A stretch of 64,000 nucleotides of DNA from Sphingomicrobium sp. (GCA_036563485.1 DATCMI010000001.1:1-64000), one strand, 5' to 3'; shown: positions 29,943 to 40,426, counted from the first letter of the stretch. The notes: generated from the sequence alone by a model not told the origin. A program made the numbers and translations.

Positions 29943-30717
29943 ATGGAAAATTCGGCACCAGCAGCATCATTCCCGCTCAGCGAAGCGGAAGAAGCTCGGC
30001 CTGACCTGTCGCCGAGGCCTGACGAGCGCTGGCCCTTCTATGCCGAGGACGAGATCGCGTCCGTGGTCGCCATGCTCCAGTCGGGCAAGGTCAACCAGTG
30101 GACCGGGCCAGAGGTCTTCGCCTTCGAACAGGCGTTTGAGGAGCGGTTCGGCGGCGGCCGCGCGATCGCGCTCGCGAACGGCTCGGTGGCATTGGACTTG
30201 GCACTGCGCGCGTTCGGCATCGGCCCCGGTGACGAGGTCATCGTCTCGCCCCGCTCGTTCGTCGCTTCGGTGTCGTGCGTGCGGCTGGCCGGAGCGACAC
30301 CCGTGTTCGCCGACGTCGACCCGGACAGCGGCAACATCACGCCGCAGTCCGTCGCCGCGGTCCTGACCGACCGCACCCGCGCCGTGATTCCGGTCCACCT
30401 CGCGGGGTGGCCGGCTGATGTGCCCGGCATCGTCGACGCTGTCGCCGGTCGCGACATCAAGGTGATTGAAGACTGCGCCCAAGCGCATGGCGCGGAGATC
30501 GGCGGGACGAGCGTCGGCAATTTCGGCGATGCAGCCGCCTGGTCCTTCTGCCAGGACAAGATCATCTCGACCGCCGGCGAAGGCGGGCTGCTGCAAGGCG
30601 GCCGTGGATTCAGGCAACCGCCAGCTCGTCCGGGCGCGGCTTCTCGACATCATCGCCGAGGAGCTCGGATCGGAGCCGGCCTCCTTTGCGCAGGTCAGCG
30701 TCCGCCCGCGCGCCTAG
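29943..30717 (+). pseudogene. DegT/DnrJ/EryC1 sugar aminotransferase, truncated and joined to an unrelated 3' end
   Basis: Residues 1-217 are a good DegT-family PLP aminotransferase start: G-S-V-A-L-D-L-A-L, the V-I-E-D-C-A-Q-A-H-G cofactor Asp region, and W-S-F-C-Q-D-K with the PLP lysine at K206, followed by S-T-A-G-E-G-G. Intact relatives have about 370-390 residues. From about base 30594 the family sequence stops. The original frame continues as Arg/Pro-rich sequence to 30767, while the +1 frame reads a protein-like tail (R-A-R-L-L-D-I-I-A-E-E-L-G) ending at a TAG at 30715-30717, overlapping the suhB stop. This looks like a deletion that fused two genes. The remnant cannot form the C-terminal domain and is probably inactive. 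Confidence 0.65.
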
Positions 30718-31526
30718 CGCAGGGCGCCCGCGACGAGCTTTTGGAGCTTGGAATGGATCGCCGCTGAGCCGGCGACATATTCCGCGCGCTCGAACGAGCG
30801 GTCGGAGCCGCGATAGTCGGTGACGAAGCCGCCGGCTTCCTTGACCAGGAGCACGCCCGCGGCCGCGTCCCAGATGTCGAGGTTTTCTTCCCAGAAGCCG
30901 TCCATCCGGCCTGCAGCGACCCAGGCGAGGTCGAGCGCTGCCGAACCGAAGCGGCGGATGCCGGCGACTTGCGGACCGACAGCAGCATAGATCTTCGCCC
31001 ATTTGGCGGCATCGCCGCGGCCCAGGAACGGAATGCCGGTGCCGATCAGGCAGTCGGCAAGGTCGCGGCGGGCGGAGACCCGCAGCCGCGCGTCGTGAAG
31101 CCAGGCGCCCCTGCCCTTTTCGGCCCAGAAGCTTTCGTCGGTCAGCGGCTGGTAGACGAGCGCATGCGTGATTTCGGCGCGTCCGTCCGGACGCTTCTCC
31201 TCGACCGCGATAGAGATGGAGAAGTGCGGGATTCCGTGAAGGAAGTTGCTGGTCCCATCCAGCGGATCGACGATCCAGCGCGGCTTCGCGGGGTTGCCTT
31301 CGACCTCGCCGCCTTCCTCGAGCAGCATGCCCCAGTCGGGCCGCGCGTAGCGGAGCTCTTCAACGATCGTCTGTTCGGCGCGCTTGTCGGCCATTGAGAC
31401 GAAGTCGGCCGGACCCTTGCGGCTGACCTGCAGCTGCGCGACTTCGCCGAAGTCGCGGCGCAGCCGCGGCGCCGCCTTGCGGGCGGCGCGGTCCATGACG
31501 GTGATCAGGCCGGAATGCGAAACCAA
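30714..31526 (-). CDS. suhB: Inositol monophosphatase family protein
   Basis: The 270-residue Mg-dependent phosphatase of the inositol monophosphatase/SuhB family has the metal-binding motif W-I-V-D-P-L-D-G-T-S-N-F at about 83-94, the upstream Glu pair in L-L-E-E-G-G-E, and the C-terminal W-D-A-A-A-G motif. Substrates in bacteria range from inositol-1-phosphate to NADP, and SuhB also acts in rRNA transcription complexes in E. coli; which applies here is unknown. It lies downstream of efp, with a palindromic repeat between them. Confidence 0.9.
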   Translation of the reverse strand: MVSHSGLITVMDRAARKAAPRLRRDFGEVAQLQVSRKGPADFVSMADKRAEQTIVEELRYARPDWGMLLEEGGEVEGNPAKPRWIVDPLDGTSNFLHGIPHFSISIAVEEKRPDGRAEITHALVYQPLTDESFWAEKGRGAWLHDARLRVSARRDLADCLIGTGIPFLGRGDAAKWAKIYAAVGPQVAGIRRFGSAALDLAWVAAGRMDGFWEENLDIWDAAAGVLLVKEAGGFVTDYRGSDRSFERAEYVAGSAAIHSKLQKLVAGALR

Positions 31527-31537
31527 AGAACTACCTC

Positions 31538-31599
31538 GCGCTCACATTGAGCTTGTCGAAATGCGAGCGCTCACCCTTCGACAAGCTCAGGGGGAGCGC
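31538..31599. repeat. Nested palindromic repeat (TTCGACAAGCTCA type) between efp and suhB
   Basis: A perfect 13-base inverted repeat, TGAGCTTGTCGAA (31548-31560) and TTCGACAAGCTCA (31577-31589), encloses a 16-base loop. It is flanked by a second inverted pair, GCGCTC (31538-31543) and GAGCGC (31594-31599). The arrangement can fold into a long stem-loop in efp-suhB transcripts. I recall such TTCGACAAGCTCA palindromes as dispersed elements in sphingomonad genomes; that recollection was not checked. No second copy was seen in this window. Confidence 0.75.
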
Positions 31600-31610
31600 A
31601 GGGTTACCGG

Positions 31611-32174
31611 TCAGTCGGCGCGACGGACGTAGGTGCGCTCGTAAACGTCGACCACGATCCTCGTTCCGCTGCTGACGTGCGGCGGGACCATGACGCGGAC
31701 GCCATTGTCGAGCACTGCCGGCTTGTAGCTGGAGCTTGCCGTCTGGCCCTTCACCACCGCGTCGGCCTCGACGATCGTCGCTTCGATCGTATCGGGCAGC
31801 TGAACGCTGATCGGCTTCTCGTTGTAGAGCTCCATCACCACGTCCATGCCGTCCTGAAGGAAGTCGCCGGCTTCGCCGAGGAGGTCGGCGGGAAGGCTGA
31901 TCTGCTCGTAATTGTCCTTGTCCATGAAGGTCAGCATGTCGCCGTCCTTGAACAGGAACTGGAAGTCCTTGGTGTCGAGGCGGACACGCTCGACGGTCTC
32001 GGCGGAGCGGAAGCGGACGTTGGTCTTGCGGCCGTCGATGAGGTTCTTCATCTCAACCTGCATGTAGGCGCCGCCCTTGCCCGGCTGGGTGTGCTGGATC
32101 TTCACCGCGCGCCAGATGCCGCCTTCATATTCGATGATGTTGCCGGGACGGATGTCCACGCCGCTGATTTTCAT
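31611..32174 (-). CDS. efp: Translation elongation factor P
   Basis: The 187-residue factor relieves ribosome stalling at proline stretches. It has the three beta-barrel domains in order, starting with [11 protein letters not shown]. The loop that reaches the peptidyl-transferase centre is P-G-K-G-G-A, with Lys33 at the position modified in E. coli. The C terminus carries the [12 protein letters not shown] and [11 protein letters not shown] signatures. No modification enzyme gene is seen nearby. Confidence 0.96.
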   Translation of the reverse strand: MKISGVDIRPGNIIEYEGGIWRAVKIQHTQPGKGGAYMQVEMKNLIDGRKTNVRFRSAETVERVRLDTKDFQFLFKDGDMLTFMDKDNYEQISLPADLLGEAGDFLQDGMDVVMELYNEKPISVQLPDTIEATIVEADAVVKGQTASSSYKPAVLDNGVRVMVPPHVSSGTRIVVDVYERTYVRRAD

Positions 32175-32215
32175 GCCGGTCTCGTGTGATGAGTTTGTAA
32201 AAGAGCCGGCGCGCT

Positions 32216-32857
32216 CTAGCCGCTGGCCTTCTTACCGGCAAGCAGCGGGTATGGATTGACGGGCGTGCCATTCCACCAGCGTTCGCTCGGCTGCATTTGG
32301 TTGATTGCGAAATGGAGGTGGGGACCCGCAGGATTGGCGTTGCCGGTATGGCCGACGCGGCCGAGCGGCTGGCCGCGGCGAACCTGCCCTCCCTCCTTGA
32401 GCCCCGGAGCATAGCTTTGCAGGTGCGCGTAATAATAGGTCCAGCGCCTGTCGGGCGACCGAACATAAGCGGTGATGCCGCCTTGCGCGCTGTTGAACAG
32501 CTTTTCGACGGTACCGTCGGCGGCAGCAATGACCGGCGTTCCTTCGGCTGCCATGATATCGATGGCGTCATGACGGCGTGCGCCGCCGGCACGGGCCTGG
32601 GTGAAGGTGTCGGTCAGTTGTCCCGCCTTGATGCCCGCCACGGGGATCGCGAGACCCGCCGGCCCGACCTCGACGCTTTCGGCAATCGCCACAGGTCCGC
32701 CGTTCGCGGGATTAACGGTTTTGACCTCCCCGGCCGGCGCAACCCGCCCGTTCGGCTCGCCGTTCGGCACGAAATTATAGAACCAGATCCAGAAGGCGCT
32801 GGTGATGACGGCGGTGAGGACCGCAGTGAACAGCGCCGTCGCCCCGACTTTCCCCAT
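32216..32857 (-). CDS. M23 family (LytM-type) metallopeptidase, membrane-anchored
   Basis: The 213-residue protein has an N-terminal membrane helix (about 8-27) followed by a Pro/Gly-rich linker and a C-terminal M23 domain. Zinc ligands are visible as R-R-H-D-A-I-D and H-L-H-F, with the intervening [12 protein letters not shown] strand typical of lysostaphin-type endopeptidases. It probably cleaves or binds peptidoglycan in the periplasm. The ATG at 32857 was chosen because a longer frame to 32914 overlaps the divergent DUF72 gene; a GGAGAGGG sequence lies about a dozen bases upstream. Confidence 0.88.
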   Translation of the reverse strand: MGKVGATALFTAVLTAVITSAFWIWFYNFVPNGEPNGRVAPAGEVKTVNPANGGPVAIAESVEVGPAGLAIPVAGIKAGQLTDTFTQARAGGARRHDAIDIMAAEGTPVIAAADGTVEKLFNSAQGGITAYVRSPDRRWTYYYAHLQSYAPGLKEGGQVRRGQPLGRVGHTGNANPAGPHLHFAINQMQPSERWWNGTPVNPYPLLAGKKASG

Positions 32858-32901
32858 CGGTGTTCGCAACCCTCTCCAGTCAACGTTGTTGAGGTGCAAC
32901 G

Positions 32902-33657
32902 ATGGACCGAACAATCGTATCCCGCGGCGACATCCGCATCGGCTGCTCGGGCTGGGTGTACAAGCACTGGCGCGACATCCTTTACCCCAAGGGCTTGCCG
33001 CAGACCCGCTGGTTCGACCGCTATGCGCAGGAGTTCGACACGGTCGAGATCAACAACAGCTTCTACATGCTTCCGAAGCCGGAGACGTTCGACAAATGGC
33101 GCAAGCAGGCGCCGCCGGGCTTCTGCTACACGGTCAAGGCGAACCGCTTCCTCACGCAGGCCAAAAAGCTCAAGGATTGCGAGGAGCCGCTGGAGCGGAT
33201 GATGGACGCGGTGCGCCATCTCGGCGACCGGCTCGGGCCGATGCTGTACCAGCTGCCGCCGAAGATGAACCTCAATCTCGAGCGGCTCGAAAGCTTCCTG
33301 AAGATCGTGCCCAAGGACGTGACCAACGTCTTCGAGTTCCGGAACACGAGTTGGTACGTGCCGGGGACCTACGAGCTTCTCGACCGCTACGGCGCGAGCT
33401 TCTGCGTCCACGACATGCCGGGCTCGACCAGCGAGCGCATTGCCGTAGGACCGATCGCCTATGTCCGCTTCCACGGCGGCGAAGGAAAATATTGGGGCCG
33501 CTATTCGGACGAAGGGCTGCTCGGCTGGACCGACTGGCTGGTCGACCAGGCGCGGCAGGGCCGCACCTCATGGTGCTATTTCAACAACGACATCCATGGC
33601 CACGCCATCCACGACGCGCAGACGCTTAAAAGTATGGTCGGGCAAATGAACCGCTGA
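32902..33657 (+). CDS. DUF72 domain-containing protein
   Basis: The 251-residue protein belongs to DUF72 (YecE-like), a TIM-barrel family of unknown biochemical function. The start I-R-I-G-C-S-G-W-V-Y-K-H-W, the N-N-S-F-Y strand and the G-P-M-L-Y-Q-L-P-P motif are characteristic. Some relatives are suspected to bind metals or sugars, but no activity is established. It precedes the HAD gene by 22 bases on the same strand. Confidence 0.88.
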   Translation: MDRTIVSRGDIRIGCSGWVYKHWRDILYPKGLPQTRWFDRYAQEFDTVEINNSFYMLPKPETFDKWRKQAPPGFCYTVKANRFLTQAKKLKDCEEPLERMMDAVRHLGDRLGPMLYQLPPKMNLNLERLESFLKIVPKDVTNVFEFRNTSWYVPGTYELLDRYGASFCVHDMPGSTSERIAVGPIAYVRFHGGEGKYWGRYSDEGLLGWTDWLVDQARQGRTSWCYFNNDIHGHAIHDAQTLKSMVGQMNR

Positions 33658-33679
33658 CCGGCGGTCGCGTTCAGCGGCC

Positions 33680-34342
33680 ATGCCCAAGCAAGCCATCCTC
33701 TTCGATATCGACGGGACGCTCGTCGACAGCAACGACGCCCATGTCGCCGCCTGGTGCGAAGCCTTCGCCGGAGAAGGGTACCACTTCGACCGCGCGACCA
33801 TTCACCACCATATCGGCAAGGGCGCGGACAATTTCATTCCCAGCCTGGTGCCCGACGCTCCCGACGACGTGCAGGAGCGGCTGAAGGACGCTCATTCTAC
33901 GATCTACAAGGAACGGTACATCGGCCAGGTCACCCCCTTCCCCGGCGCACGCGACCTGCTGGTGAAGTCGAAGGATGCGGGGATGAAGGTCCTGCTCGCC
34001 AGCTCGGCGTCCGGCGACGAACTCGACCACTACGTTCGCCTGCTCGACGCCGGCGACATCATCGATGGCGCGACCAGCAAAGACGATGTCGAGCATTCCA
34101 AGCCCTGCCCCGACATATTCGAAGCCGCGGTGACCAAGGCGGAGGTCGCGCCGGGCGACGCCTTGGTCGTCGGGGACACGCCGTACGACATCATCGCCGC
34201 GCGTAGGTCCGGCGTCGACACGGTCGCCCTGCTGTCGGGCAAGTTCCCGGAACAGGAGCTTCGGGCCGAAGAGCCGGTCGCCGTCTACGAGGATGTCGCC
34301 GACCTCCTCGCGGATTTCAGCGAATCGCCGATCTGCCGTTAG
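33680..34342 (+). CDS. HAD-superfamily hydrolase (phosphoglycolate phosphatase/beta-phosphoglucomutase-like)
   Basis: The 220-residue enzyme has HAD motif I as [10 protein letters not shown], motif II as L-L-A-S-S-A-S, motif III Lys in the [10 protein letters not shown] region and motif [11 protein letters not shown] small helical cap (C1 type) lies between motifs I and II, as in phosphoglycolate phosphatases and phosphoglucomutase relatives. The substrate cannot be read from sequence. Its stop overlaps the end of the convergent gene at 34339. Confidence 0.87.
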   Translation: MPKQAILFDIDGTLVDSNDAHVAAWCEAFAGEGYHFDRATIHHHIGKGADNFIPSLVPDAPDDVQERLKDAHSTIYKERYIGQVTPFPGARDLLVKSKDAGMKVLLASSASGDELDHYVRLLDAGDIIDGATSKDDVEHSKPCPDIFEAAVTKAEVAPGDALVVGDTPYDIIAARRSGVDTVALLSGKFPEQELRAEEPVAVYEDVADLLADFSESPICR

Positions 34343-34620
34343 TCTTCGTCGGTGACTGCGTTGTGGCTTTCGCCGACATCCTTCGAGCCCAACTGGCCTT
34401 TTCCATAATAGCCGGCAGTGGACTGCCCGCCGTGAAAGCCGGTGTCGTCTTCGTCGTCACCACCGCTGCTGTGCGGGTTCGGGTAAGCGCCGCCACCTGA
34501 TTGACCGCCATTGGACTGCATGTCCGGGCGACCGGCGGTCGCCGGATCCTTGTCTTGCGCCACGTCCCTACCGGTGCCGTCGCTTCCATCGGCAGGCATC
34601 GCCTGCTTTTCGTCAGCCAT
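34339..34620 (-). CDS. Small hydrophilic, probably disordered protein
   Basis: The 93-residue product is rich in Gly, Asp, Ser and Gln, with no hydrophobic segment or Cys. It contains S-N-G-G-Q-S-G-G-G and an acidic G-D-D-E-D-D patch, and is likely disordered, like many small stress-associated hydrophilins. The downstream thiE stop is 29 bases from its start on the same strand, with a purine-rich AAGGAG-like sequence just upstream of this ATG. No specific function can be assigned. Confidence 0.65.
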   Translation of the reverse strand: MADEKQAMPADGSDGTGRDVAQDKDPATAGRPDMQSNGGQSGGGAYPNPHSSGGDDEDDTGFHGGQSTAGYYGKGQLGSKDVGESHNAVTDED

Positions 34621-34649
34621 GATCTCGCTCCTTCTGAAGCGAGAACCGA

Positions 34650-35315
34650 TTAGACGGCCAGAGGCTCCGAAAAGGCCCTGACCGCGGCGGCGAGGTCATC
34701 AGCACCCCACACTGCCTGGCACACGGCGAGGAAGTCGGCGCCAGCTTCGACGAGCGGCCTCGCATTGTCGGCGGTGATGCCGCCGATCGCGACACAGGGA
34801 ATCTCGAACAGGCTTGCCCACCAGCTGAGGATCGATGGGTCCGGCCGGTAATCGGAGGGCTTCGTCGTTGTCGGATAGAAAGCGCCGAACGCGACATAGT
34901 CGGCACCCGCTTCACCCGCCTCCATCGCCAGGTGGCGGCTGTCGTGGCAGGTGCGGCCGATCTGCGCCGAAGGGCCGAGTGCGGTGCGCGCTTCGCGAAT
35001 GTCGCCGTCAGTCTGACCGAGGTGAACGCCGTCGGCGCCCAGCCGCTTGGCCAGGCTGACGCTGTCATTGACGATGAAGGCGACGTCCGCATCGGCGCAG
35101 ATGCGCTGCAACGGCTCGGCAAGGCGAGCGAGGCTGTGCTCGTCCACATCCTTGACCCGCAGCTGGAAGGCGGCGGCAATTCCGGGCTCCAGCGCGGCGC
35201 GCAGGCGGTCGGAAAATGTGCCTCCGACCTCCTGCGGGCTGATCAGGTACAGCTTCGCCGGCTCGCTCCGCTGCGGAGGCGGAAAGTCGAGCGGGTCGTA
35301 TTCGGCTTCGTCCAA
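34650..35315 (-). CDS. thiE: Thiamine phosphate synthase family protein
   Basis: The 221-residue TIM-barrel protein resembles ThiE, which joins the thiazole and pyrimidine phosphates of thiamine. Present are [14 protein letters not shown] and G-A-D-G-V-H-L-G-Q, the phosphate loop A-I-G-G-I-T, and [13 protein letters not shown]. There is no ATG near the start. A TTG at 35313-35315, two bases after the fda stop, or a CTG overlapping that stop (CTGA) are the options; I chose TTG. ThiE is the last gene of the tkt-gap-pgk-fda run. A TenI-like role remains possible. Confidence 0.85.
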   Translation of the reverse strand: MDEAEYDPLDFPPPQRSEPAKLYLISPQEVGGTFSDRLRAALEPGIAAAFQLRVKDVDEHSLARLAEPLQRICADADVAFIVNDSVSLAKRLGADGVHLGQTDGDIREARTALGPSAQIGRTCHDSRHLAMEAGEAGADYVAFGAFYPTTTKPSDYRPDPSILSWWASLFEIPCVAIGGITADNARPLVEAGADFLAVCQAVWGADDLAAAVRAFSEPLAV

Positions 35316-35317
35316 GG

Positions 35318-36217
35318 TCAGGCGGGCACCCGCGCGGTCGAGGCGTCGTAGATCTCGTCGATCGCGGTGCCGAGCGTGCTGTTGAACTCCTCGTCGCTCT
35401 GCTGGTGGCGGAGGTCCGAAAGGAGCGCGCGGCTGAAGCTGGCGATCATGCCCGGGTTCCGCGCGAGCTCGCGGCAAGCCTCCTCGCGGCTGAAGCCGCC
35501 TGACAAGGCGACGACGCGCAGCACGTTCGGATGCTCGACGAGCGGCTGGAACAGACCGGCCTGCGCCGGGATCGAGAGCTTCAGCATCACGCGTTCGCCT
35601 TCGTGGAGAGCGTCGAGCGCGTTGGTGAGCTCTTCAAGCAGGATGCGGTCGGCCTGGTCGCGCGACGGGCTCTTGATGTTCACCTCCGGCTCGATGATCG
35701 GCATCATGCCGTGGGCGAGCACCTGGCGGGCGACATCGAACTGCTGCCGAACAATGGCGGCGATCCCCTCGGGATTGGCGACGTTGATGACCGAACGCTC
35801 CTTCGTCCCGAATACGCCGAGCGCTTTGGCGCGCTCGAGCAAGGCGTCGAGGTCCGGCATGTCCTTCATCAACTGGACGCCATTGCTTTCCTCTTCGAGG
35901 CCCTTGTCGATCTTGATGAAGGGGACGACGCCCTGCTCGATCAGCGCCTGGGGCGTGGGCTTGCCGCCGATCTGTCCATCCATGGTGCGTTCGAAGAGGA
36001 TCGCGCCGATGACCTTGCCGGACCCGAAGCAAGGGGCGCTGATGATCCGCTCGCGCATCTGGTGGATCAGGCCGAACATCTCCTCATCGTTCGACCAAGC
36101 GCCATCTTCGATCCCATAGCCCTTGAGCGCCTTCGGCGTGGAGCCGCCCGACTGGTCGAGCGCGGCGATGAAGCCGTCGCCCTGTTCCATCTTTGCGGTC
36201 ATTTGAGCTTCGTTCAT
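35318..36217 (-). CDS. fda: Fructose-bisphosphate aldolase, class I
   Basis: The 299-residue Schiff-base aldolase cleaves fructose-1,6-bisphosphate to two triose phosphates. It opens with the A-A-L-D-Q-S-G-G-S-T-P-K motif, with F-I-K-I-D-K-G-L and I-I-E-P-E-V-N further on, and a catalytic-Lys strand M-L-K-L-S-I-P. This is the bacterial class I form common in Alphaproteobacteria. It sits three bases after the pgk stop and two bases before thiE in one transcription unit. Confidence 0.95.
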   Translation of the reverse strand: MNEAQMTAKMEQGDGFIAALDQSGGSTPKALKGYGIEDGAWSNDEEMFGLIHQMRERIISAPCFGSGKVIGAILFERTMDGQIGGKPTPQALIEQGVVPFIKIDKGLEEESNGVQLMKDMPDLDALLERAKALGVFGTKERSVINVANPEGIAAIVRQQFDVARQVLAHGMMPIIEPEVNIKSPSRDQADRILLEELTNALDALHEGERVMLKLSIPAQAGLFQPLVEHPNVLRVVALSGGFSREEACRELARNPGMIASFSRALLSDLRHQQSDEEFNSTLGTAIDEIYDASTARVPA

Positions 36218-36220
36218 TAT

Positions 36221-37432
36221 CTACCCCTGTCGTTCGAGAGCGGCGACGCCGGGAAGCACGCGGCCCTCCATCCATTCGAGAAACGCTCCACCGGCGGTGG
36301 AGACGAAGGTGAAATCTTGCGCGACGCCGGCATGGTTCAGCGCGGCGACCGTGTCACCGCCGCCGGCGACCGAAACCAGCGAGCCGTCGCGGGTCAGCGC
36401 TGCCGCCGTCTTTGCGAGGGCAATTGTCGCTTCGTCGAACGGCGGCGTCTCGAACGCGCCAAGCGGGCCGTTCCAAACGAGCGTGCGACAATTCTTCAGC
36501 ACGTCGGCGAGCGCTTCGACCGCTGCAGGGCCGACGTCGAGGATCATCTCGTCCGCCGCGACCTCGTGGACGTTGCAGGTGCGGACGCTCGGGGGGTTGG
36601 GCGCGAATTCCTTGGCGACCACGACATCGTACGGCAGGTGGATGGTGCAGCCCGCCTGGTCGGCCTTGTCGAAGATCGCGTTAGCCTCGCCGGTAAGGTC
36701 GTGCTCGCACAGCGACTTGCCGACATCGACGCCCCGCGCCGCGAGGAAGGTGTTGGCCATGCCGCCGCCGATGATCAGGTGATCGACCTTGCCAACCAGG
36801 TGCCCGAGCACGGCGAGCTTGGTCGAAACCTTGGCGCCGCCGACGCCGGCCGCGACCGGCCGCTCGGGGTTGCCGAGCGCGCGCTCCAGCGCCTTCAGCT
36901 CGGCTTCCATCGCCCGGCCCGCGAAGCTCGGGAGATGGTGAGTGATCCCCTCGGTCGACGCATGGGCGCGATGCGCGGCCGAGAAGGCGTCGTCGACATA
37001 ATAATCCCCGAGCGCCGCCATTCCCTTGGCGAGATCCGGGTCGTTCTTTTCCTCGCCGACATGGAAGCGGGTATTTTCGAGGATGCCGATATTGCCAGGC
37101 AGCATGGTCGAGATCGCCCGCTGCGCTTCCGGCCCCTGGCAATCTTCCACGAACCGCACGGAACGGCCGGCAAGGCGGTGCACCGGCATCACCAGCTGCG
37201 CCGTCGACATGTCTGGCCGGACTTCGCCCTTCGGCCGACCGAAATGGGCGAGCAATAGGACGATGGCTCCGCGGTCGCTCAGCTCCAGCACCGTCGGCAG
37301 CATCGCCCGCAGCCGGGTATCGTCCGTGACCCGCGCGCCCTCCATCGGCACGTTGAGGTCGACCCGGACCAGCACTTTCTTGCCGGTCAGGTCCTCCGGC
37401 AAGTCGTCGAGAGTCTTGAAGGCGGCGCTCAC
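36221..37432 (-). CDS. pgk: Phosphoglycerate kinase, GTG start
   Basis: The 403-residue enzyme makes ATP from 1,3-bisphosphoglycerate. The N-terminal signature V-R-V-D-L-N-V-P-M, the H-F-G-R-P substrate loop and the C-terminal G-G-G-D-T nucleotide motif are intact. The frame is open upstream to 37609, but the GTG at 37430-37432, one base after the gap stop, gives the family-like N terminus S-A-A-F-K-T-L-D-D. Confidence 0.97.
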   Translation of the reverse strand: MSAAFKTLDDLPEDLTGKKVLVRVDLNVPMEGARVTDDTRLRAMLPTVLELSDRGAIVLLLAHFGRPKGEVRPDMSTAQLVMPVHRLAGRSVRFVEDCQGPEAQRAISTMLPGNIGILENTRFHVGEEKNDPDLAKGMAALGDYYVDDAFSAAHRAHASTEGITHHLPSFAGRAMEAELKALERALGNPERPVAAGVGGAKVSTKLAVLGHLVGKVDHLIIGGGMANTFLAARGVDVGKSLCEHDLTGEANAIFDKADQAGCTIHLPYDVVVAKEFAPNPPSVRTCNVHEVAADEMILDVGPAAVEALADVLKNCRTLVWNGPLGAFETPPFDEATIALAKTAAALTRDGSLVSVAGGGDTVAALNHAGVAQDFTFVSTAGGAFLEWMEGRVLPGVAALERQG

Positions 37433-37433
37433 C

Positions 37434-38441
37434 TTAGCCGAGCTGGCCCATCTTGTGGGCGGTATCGACCATGCGGTTCGAAAAGCCCCATTCATTGTCG
37501 TACCAGCTGACGACACGGACCAGCTTGCCTTCGAGCACCGCCGTTTCGAGGCTGTCGACGGTCGAGCTTGCCGGCGTGTGCATGAGGTCGATCGAGACGA
37601 CCGGCTCATCGGTATAGTCGAGGATGCCGGCGAGGCGGCCGCTTTCCGACGCGTCCTTGAGGATTTGATTGACCTCGTCGCGGGTGGTGTCGCGCTTGGG
37701 CGTGAAGGTCAGGTCGACGAGGCTGACGTCCGGCACCGGAACGCGGATCGCGGAGCCGTCGAGCTTGCCCTTCAGTTCCGGAAGCACTTCGCCGACGGCG
37801 CGAGCGGCGCCCGTCGTCGTCGGGATGATCGACATGGCGGCGGCGCGAGCGCGGCGCAGGTCCGAGTGGATCTGGTCGAGGATCTTCTGGTCGTTGGTGT
37901 AGGCGTGAACGGTCGTCATCAGCCCGCGCTCGATCCCGATCGCGTCGTTCAGCACCTTGGCGACCGGCGCCAGGCAATTGGTCGTGCACGAAGCGTTGGA
38001 GACGATCTTGTGATCGGCCTGCAGCTTGTCGTCGTTGACGCCGTAGACGACGGTCAGGTCGACGCCCTTCGCCGGAGCGGAGATCAACACCTTCTTGGCG
38101 CCGGCATCGATATGCTTCTGAGCGCTTTCCCGGTCGGTGAAAAAGCCCGTGCATTCAAGCACGATGTCGATGTTGTTCTCACCATGCGGCAGGTTGGCGG
38201 GATCGCGTTCCTTGGTCACATGGATGCGCTTGCCGTCAACGACGATGTCGCTGCCGTCGGTCGTGACCTCACCCGGGAATTTCCCGTGGACGCTGTCGTT
38301 CTTGAACAGCCAGGCGTTAGCCTTGGCTTCTGCGAGATCGTTGACGCTGACCAACTCGAGCCCACAGTCCGGACGCTCGAGGATGGCGCGGGCGACCAGG
38401 CGGCCGATGCGGCCGAAGCCGTTGATTGCAACTCTCGTCAT
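37434..38441 (-). CDS. gap: Glyceraldehyde-3-phosphate dehydrogenase, type I
   Basis: The 335-residue enzyme oxidises glyceraldehyde-3-phosphate to 1,3-bisphosphoglycerate. N-terminal I-N-G-F-G-R-I-G-R binds the dinucleotide and A-S-C-T-T-N-C holds the catalytic Cys. The Y-D-N-E-W-G-F-S motif is near the C terminus. The residue after the second beta strand (S-V-N-D) suggests NAD preference. The start overlaps the tkt stop by four bases, linking it to transketolase in one operon. Confidence 0.97.
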   Translation of the reverse strand: MTRVAINGFGRIGRLVARAILERPDCGLELVSVNDLAEAKANAWLFKNDSVHGKFPGEVTTDGSDIVVDGKRIHVTKERDPANLPHGENNIDIVLECTGFFTDRESAQKHIDAGAKKVLISAPAKGVDLTVVYGVNDDKLQADHKIVSNASCTTNCLAPVAKVLNDAIGIERGLMTTVHAYTNDQKILDQIHSDLRRARAAAMSIIPTTTGAARAVGEVLPELKGKLDGSAIRVPVPDVSLVDLTFTPKRDTTRDEVNQILKDASESGRLAGILDYTDEPVVSIDLMHTPASSTVDSLETAVLEGKLVRVVSWYDNEWGFSNRMVDTAHKMGQLG

Positions 38442-40426
38442 TGGATTCCTCGTTTTTTCATGAAGTCGGTCACGCGAGCGGCGACCTTGTCAGGGGTGAT
38501 TCCGAAATAGTCATAGGCGTCCGGCGCGGGAGCGGAGACGCCGAAGCGGTCGATGCCGATGCGCAGCCCATGGAGGCCGGTGTAGCGTTCCCAGCCGAAG
38601 GTGCTGCCGGCCTCGATCGACACGCGGAGGATCTCCCGGTTGCTGACGTCGGGCAGGATGTCCTCGCGATAGTCCCACGGCTGGGCGTCGAAGCGCTCCA
38701 TGCTCGGCATGGAGACGACATCGGCACCGATGCCCTGCCCTTCAAGCTTCGCTGCTGCGTCGAGCGCGATCTCCACCTCCGAACCCGTGGCGATGAAGAT
38801 GACCTTGCGCGAGCCTTCAGCCTTCTTGAGCCGGTAGGCACCGCGGCCGCTGAGGTTCTCGTCTGAAGCTTCGGTGCGGACCGGGCGGAGGTTCTGGCGG
38901 CTGAGCGCAAGCACCGAAGGGCCGTCGCTCTGGAGCGCGAGCGCCCAGCATTCGGCGGTCTCGATCGCGTCGGCCGGCCGGTACACCTCGAGGCCCGGCA
39001 TCGCGCGCAGGCTCTGGAGATGCTCGATCGGCTGGTGGGTCGGGCCGTCTTCGCCGAGCCCGATGCTGTCGTGCGTCATCACGTAAATGACTCGTGCACG
39101 CTGCAGCGCCGAAAGGCGGATCGCCGGGCGGCAATAATCGGTGAAGACCAGGAAGGTCCCGCCGTAAGGAATGACGCCGCCGTGAAGCGCCATGCCGTTC
39201 ATCGCCGCGGCCATGCCGAACTCGCGGATGCCGTAGTAAACGTAGCGGCCGGCGTAATTGTCGGCAGTCAGCGGCTGCTGGTTCTTGGTCTTGGTGTTGT
39301 TCGATCCGGTAAGGTCGGCCGAGCCGCCGATGGTTTCCGGAATGGCGCTGTTGATCGCCTCCAGCGCCATTTCGGATGCCTTGCGGGTGGCGACCGGCTT
39401 CAGATCAGCGATCAGCTTCTGGACATAGGGCCGGAGCCAGCCGTCATGGACCTTGCCGTTGAGGCGCCGTTCGAAGTCGAGCTTGCGGTCGCTGGCTTCG
39501 AGCCGCTCCTTCCATAGCGCATGGTCGATGGAGCCGCGCTTGCCTGCCGCGCGCCATGCCGTCAGCACGTCGTCCGGCACGGTGAACTCTTCCGGCGCAA
39601 GGCCGAGGCCTGCGCGCGCTGCCTCGACTTCGTCCTTGCCGAGCGCGGCGCCGTGCGTCGCCGACGTGCCTTGCTTGTTCGGGGCGCCGTAACCGATGAT
39701 GGTCTTGCAGCGGATCAGGCTCGGGCGGGGATCAGCGAGCGCCTCCTCAATCGCGCGGCTCACGTCGTCGGCGTCGAGCCCGTCGCAGGCGCAGGTGTGC
39801 CAGCCCATCGCTTCGTGCCGGGCGACCACATCCTCGTTGCGCGACAGTTCGGTCGAGCCGTCGATGGTGATTTCATTGTCGTCCCACAGGACGATCAGGC
39901 GGCCAAGCTGGAGGTTGCCGGCAAGCCCCGCCGCCTCATGATTGACGCCTTCCATCAGGTCGCCGTCGCCGGCGATGACGAAGGTGCGGTGGTCGACGAG
40001 GTCGTCGCCGTAGATGGCGTTGAGGTGGCGCTCCGCCATCGCCATGCCGACCGCCATCGCGAGACCCTGGCCGAGCGGGCCAGTCGTGACCTCGACGCCG
40101 GGCAGCTCGAAATTCTCCGGGTGCCCGGCCGTCGGGCTGCCCAACTGGCGGAAGCGCTTGATGTCTTCCATCGTGGGTCGCTCGTACCCGGTGAGGTAGA
40201 GTAGCGCGTAGATCAGCATCGAGCCATGACCAGCGGACAGGATGAAGCGGTCCCGGTCGGGCCAGTTTGGATCGGCGGCGTCGAACTTCAGGTGCCGGGT
40301 GAACAAGGCCGTGGCGGCATCGGCCATGCCCATCGGCATTCCGGGATGGCCGCTGTTGGCAGTTTCGACGGCGTCCATCGCAAGGGCGCGGATGGCATTG
40401 GCGAGACTGCGGTCGGAGGGCTGCAT
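38438..40426 (-). CDS. tkt: Transketolase
   Basis: The thiamine-diphosphate enzyme moves two-carbon units between sugar phosphates in the pentose phosphate pathway. From the ATG at 40426 the product has 662 residues. It opens with [12 protein letters not shown] and [10 protein letters not shown]; the G-D-G-D-L-M-E-G motif and a C-terminal transketolase domain follow. The frame extends to 40546 but those 40 residues are not family-like, and GGAG sits six bases before the 40426 start. It begins the tkt-gap-pgk-fda-thiE operon, whose last gene makes the cofactor of this enzyme. Confidence 0.96.
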   Translation of the reverse strand: MQPSDRSLANAIRALAMDAVETANSGHPGMPMGMADAATALFTRHLKFDAADPNWPDRDRFILSAGHGSMLIYALLYLTGYERPTMEDIKRFRQLGSPTAGHPENFELPGVEVTTGPLGQGLAMAVGMAMAERHLNAIYGDDLVDHRTFVIAGDGDLMEGVNHEAAGLAGNLQLGRLIVLWDDNEITIDGSTELSRNEDVVARHEAMGWHTCACDGLDADDVSRAIEEALADPRPSLIRCKTIIGYGAPNKQGTSATHGAALGKDEVEAARAGLGLAPEEFTVPDDVLTAWRAAGKRGSIDHALWKERLEASDRKLDFERRLNGKVHDGWLRPYVQKLIADLKPVATRKASEMALEAINSAIPETIGGSADLTGSNNTKTKNQQPLTADNYAGRYVYYGIREFGMAAAMNGMALHGGVIPYGGTFLVFTDYCRPAIRLSALQRARVIYVMTHDSIGLGEDGPTHQPIEHLQSLRAMPGLEVYRPADAIETAECWALALQSDGPSVLALSRQNLRPVRTEASDENLSGRGAYRLKKAEGSRKVIFIATGSEVEIALDAAAKLEGQGIGADVVSMPSMERFDAQPWDYREDILPDVSNREILRVSIEAGSTFGWERYTGLHGLRIGIDRFGVSAPAPDAYDYFGITPDKVAARVTDFMKKRGIQ

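Noticed and set aside
31538-31599. Possible CRISPR or transposon end
   Set aside because: There is only one copy, with no spacers, cas genes, transposase or target-site duplication; it is a single palindrome.
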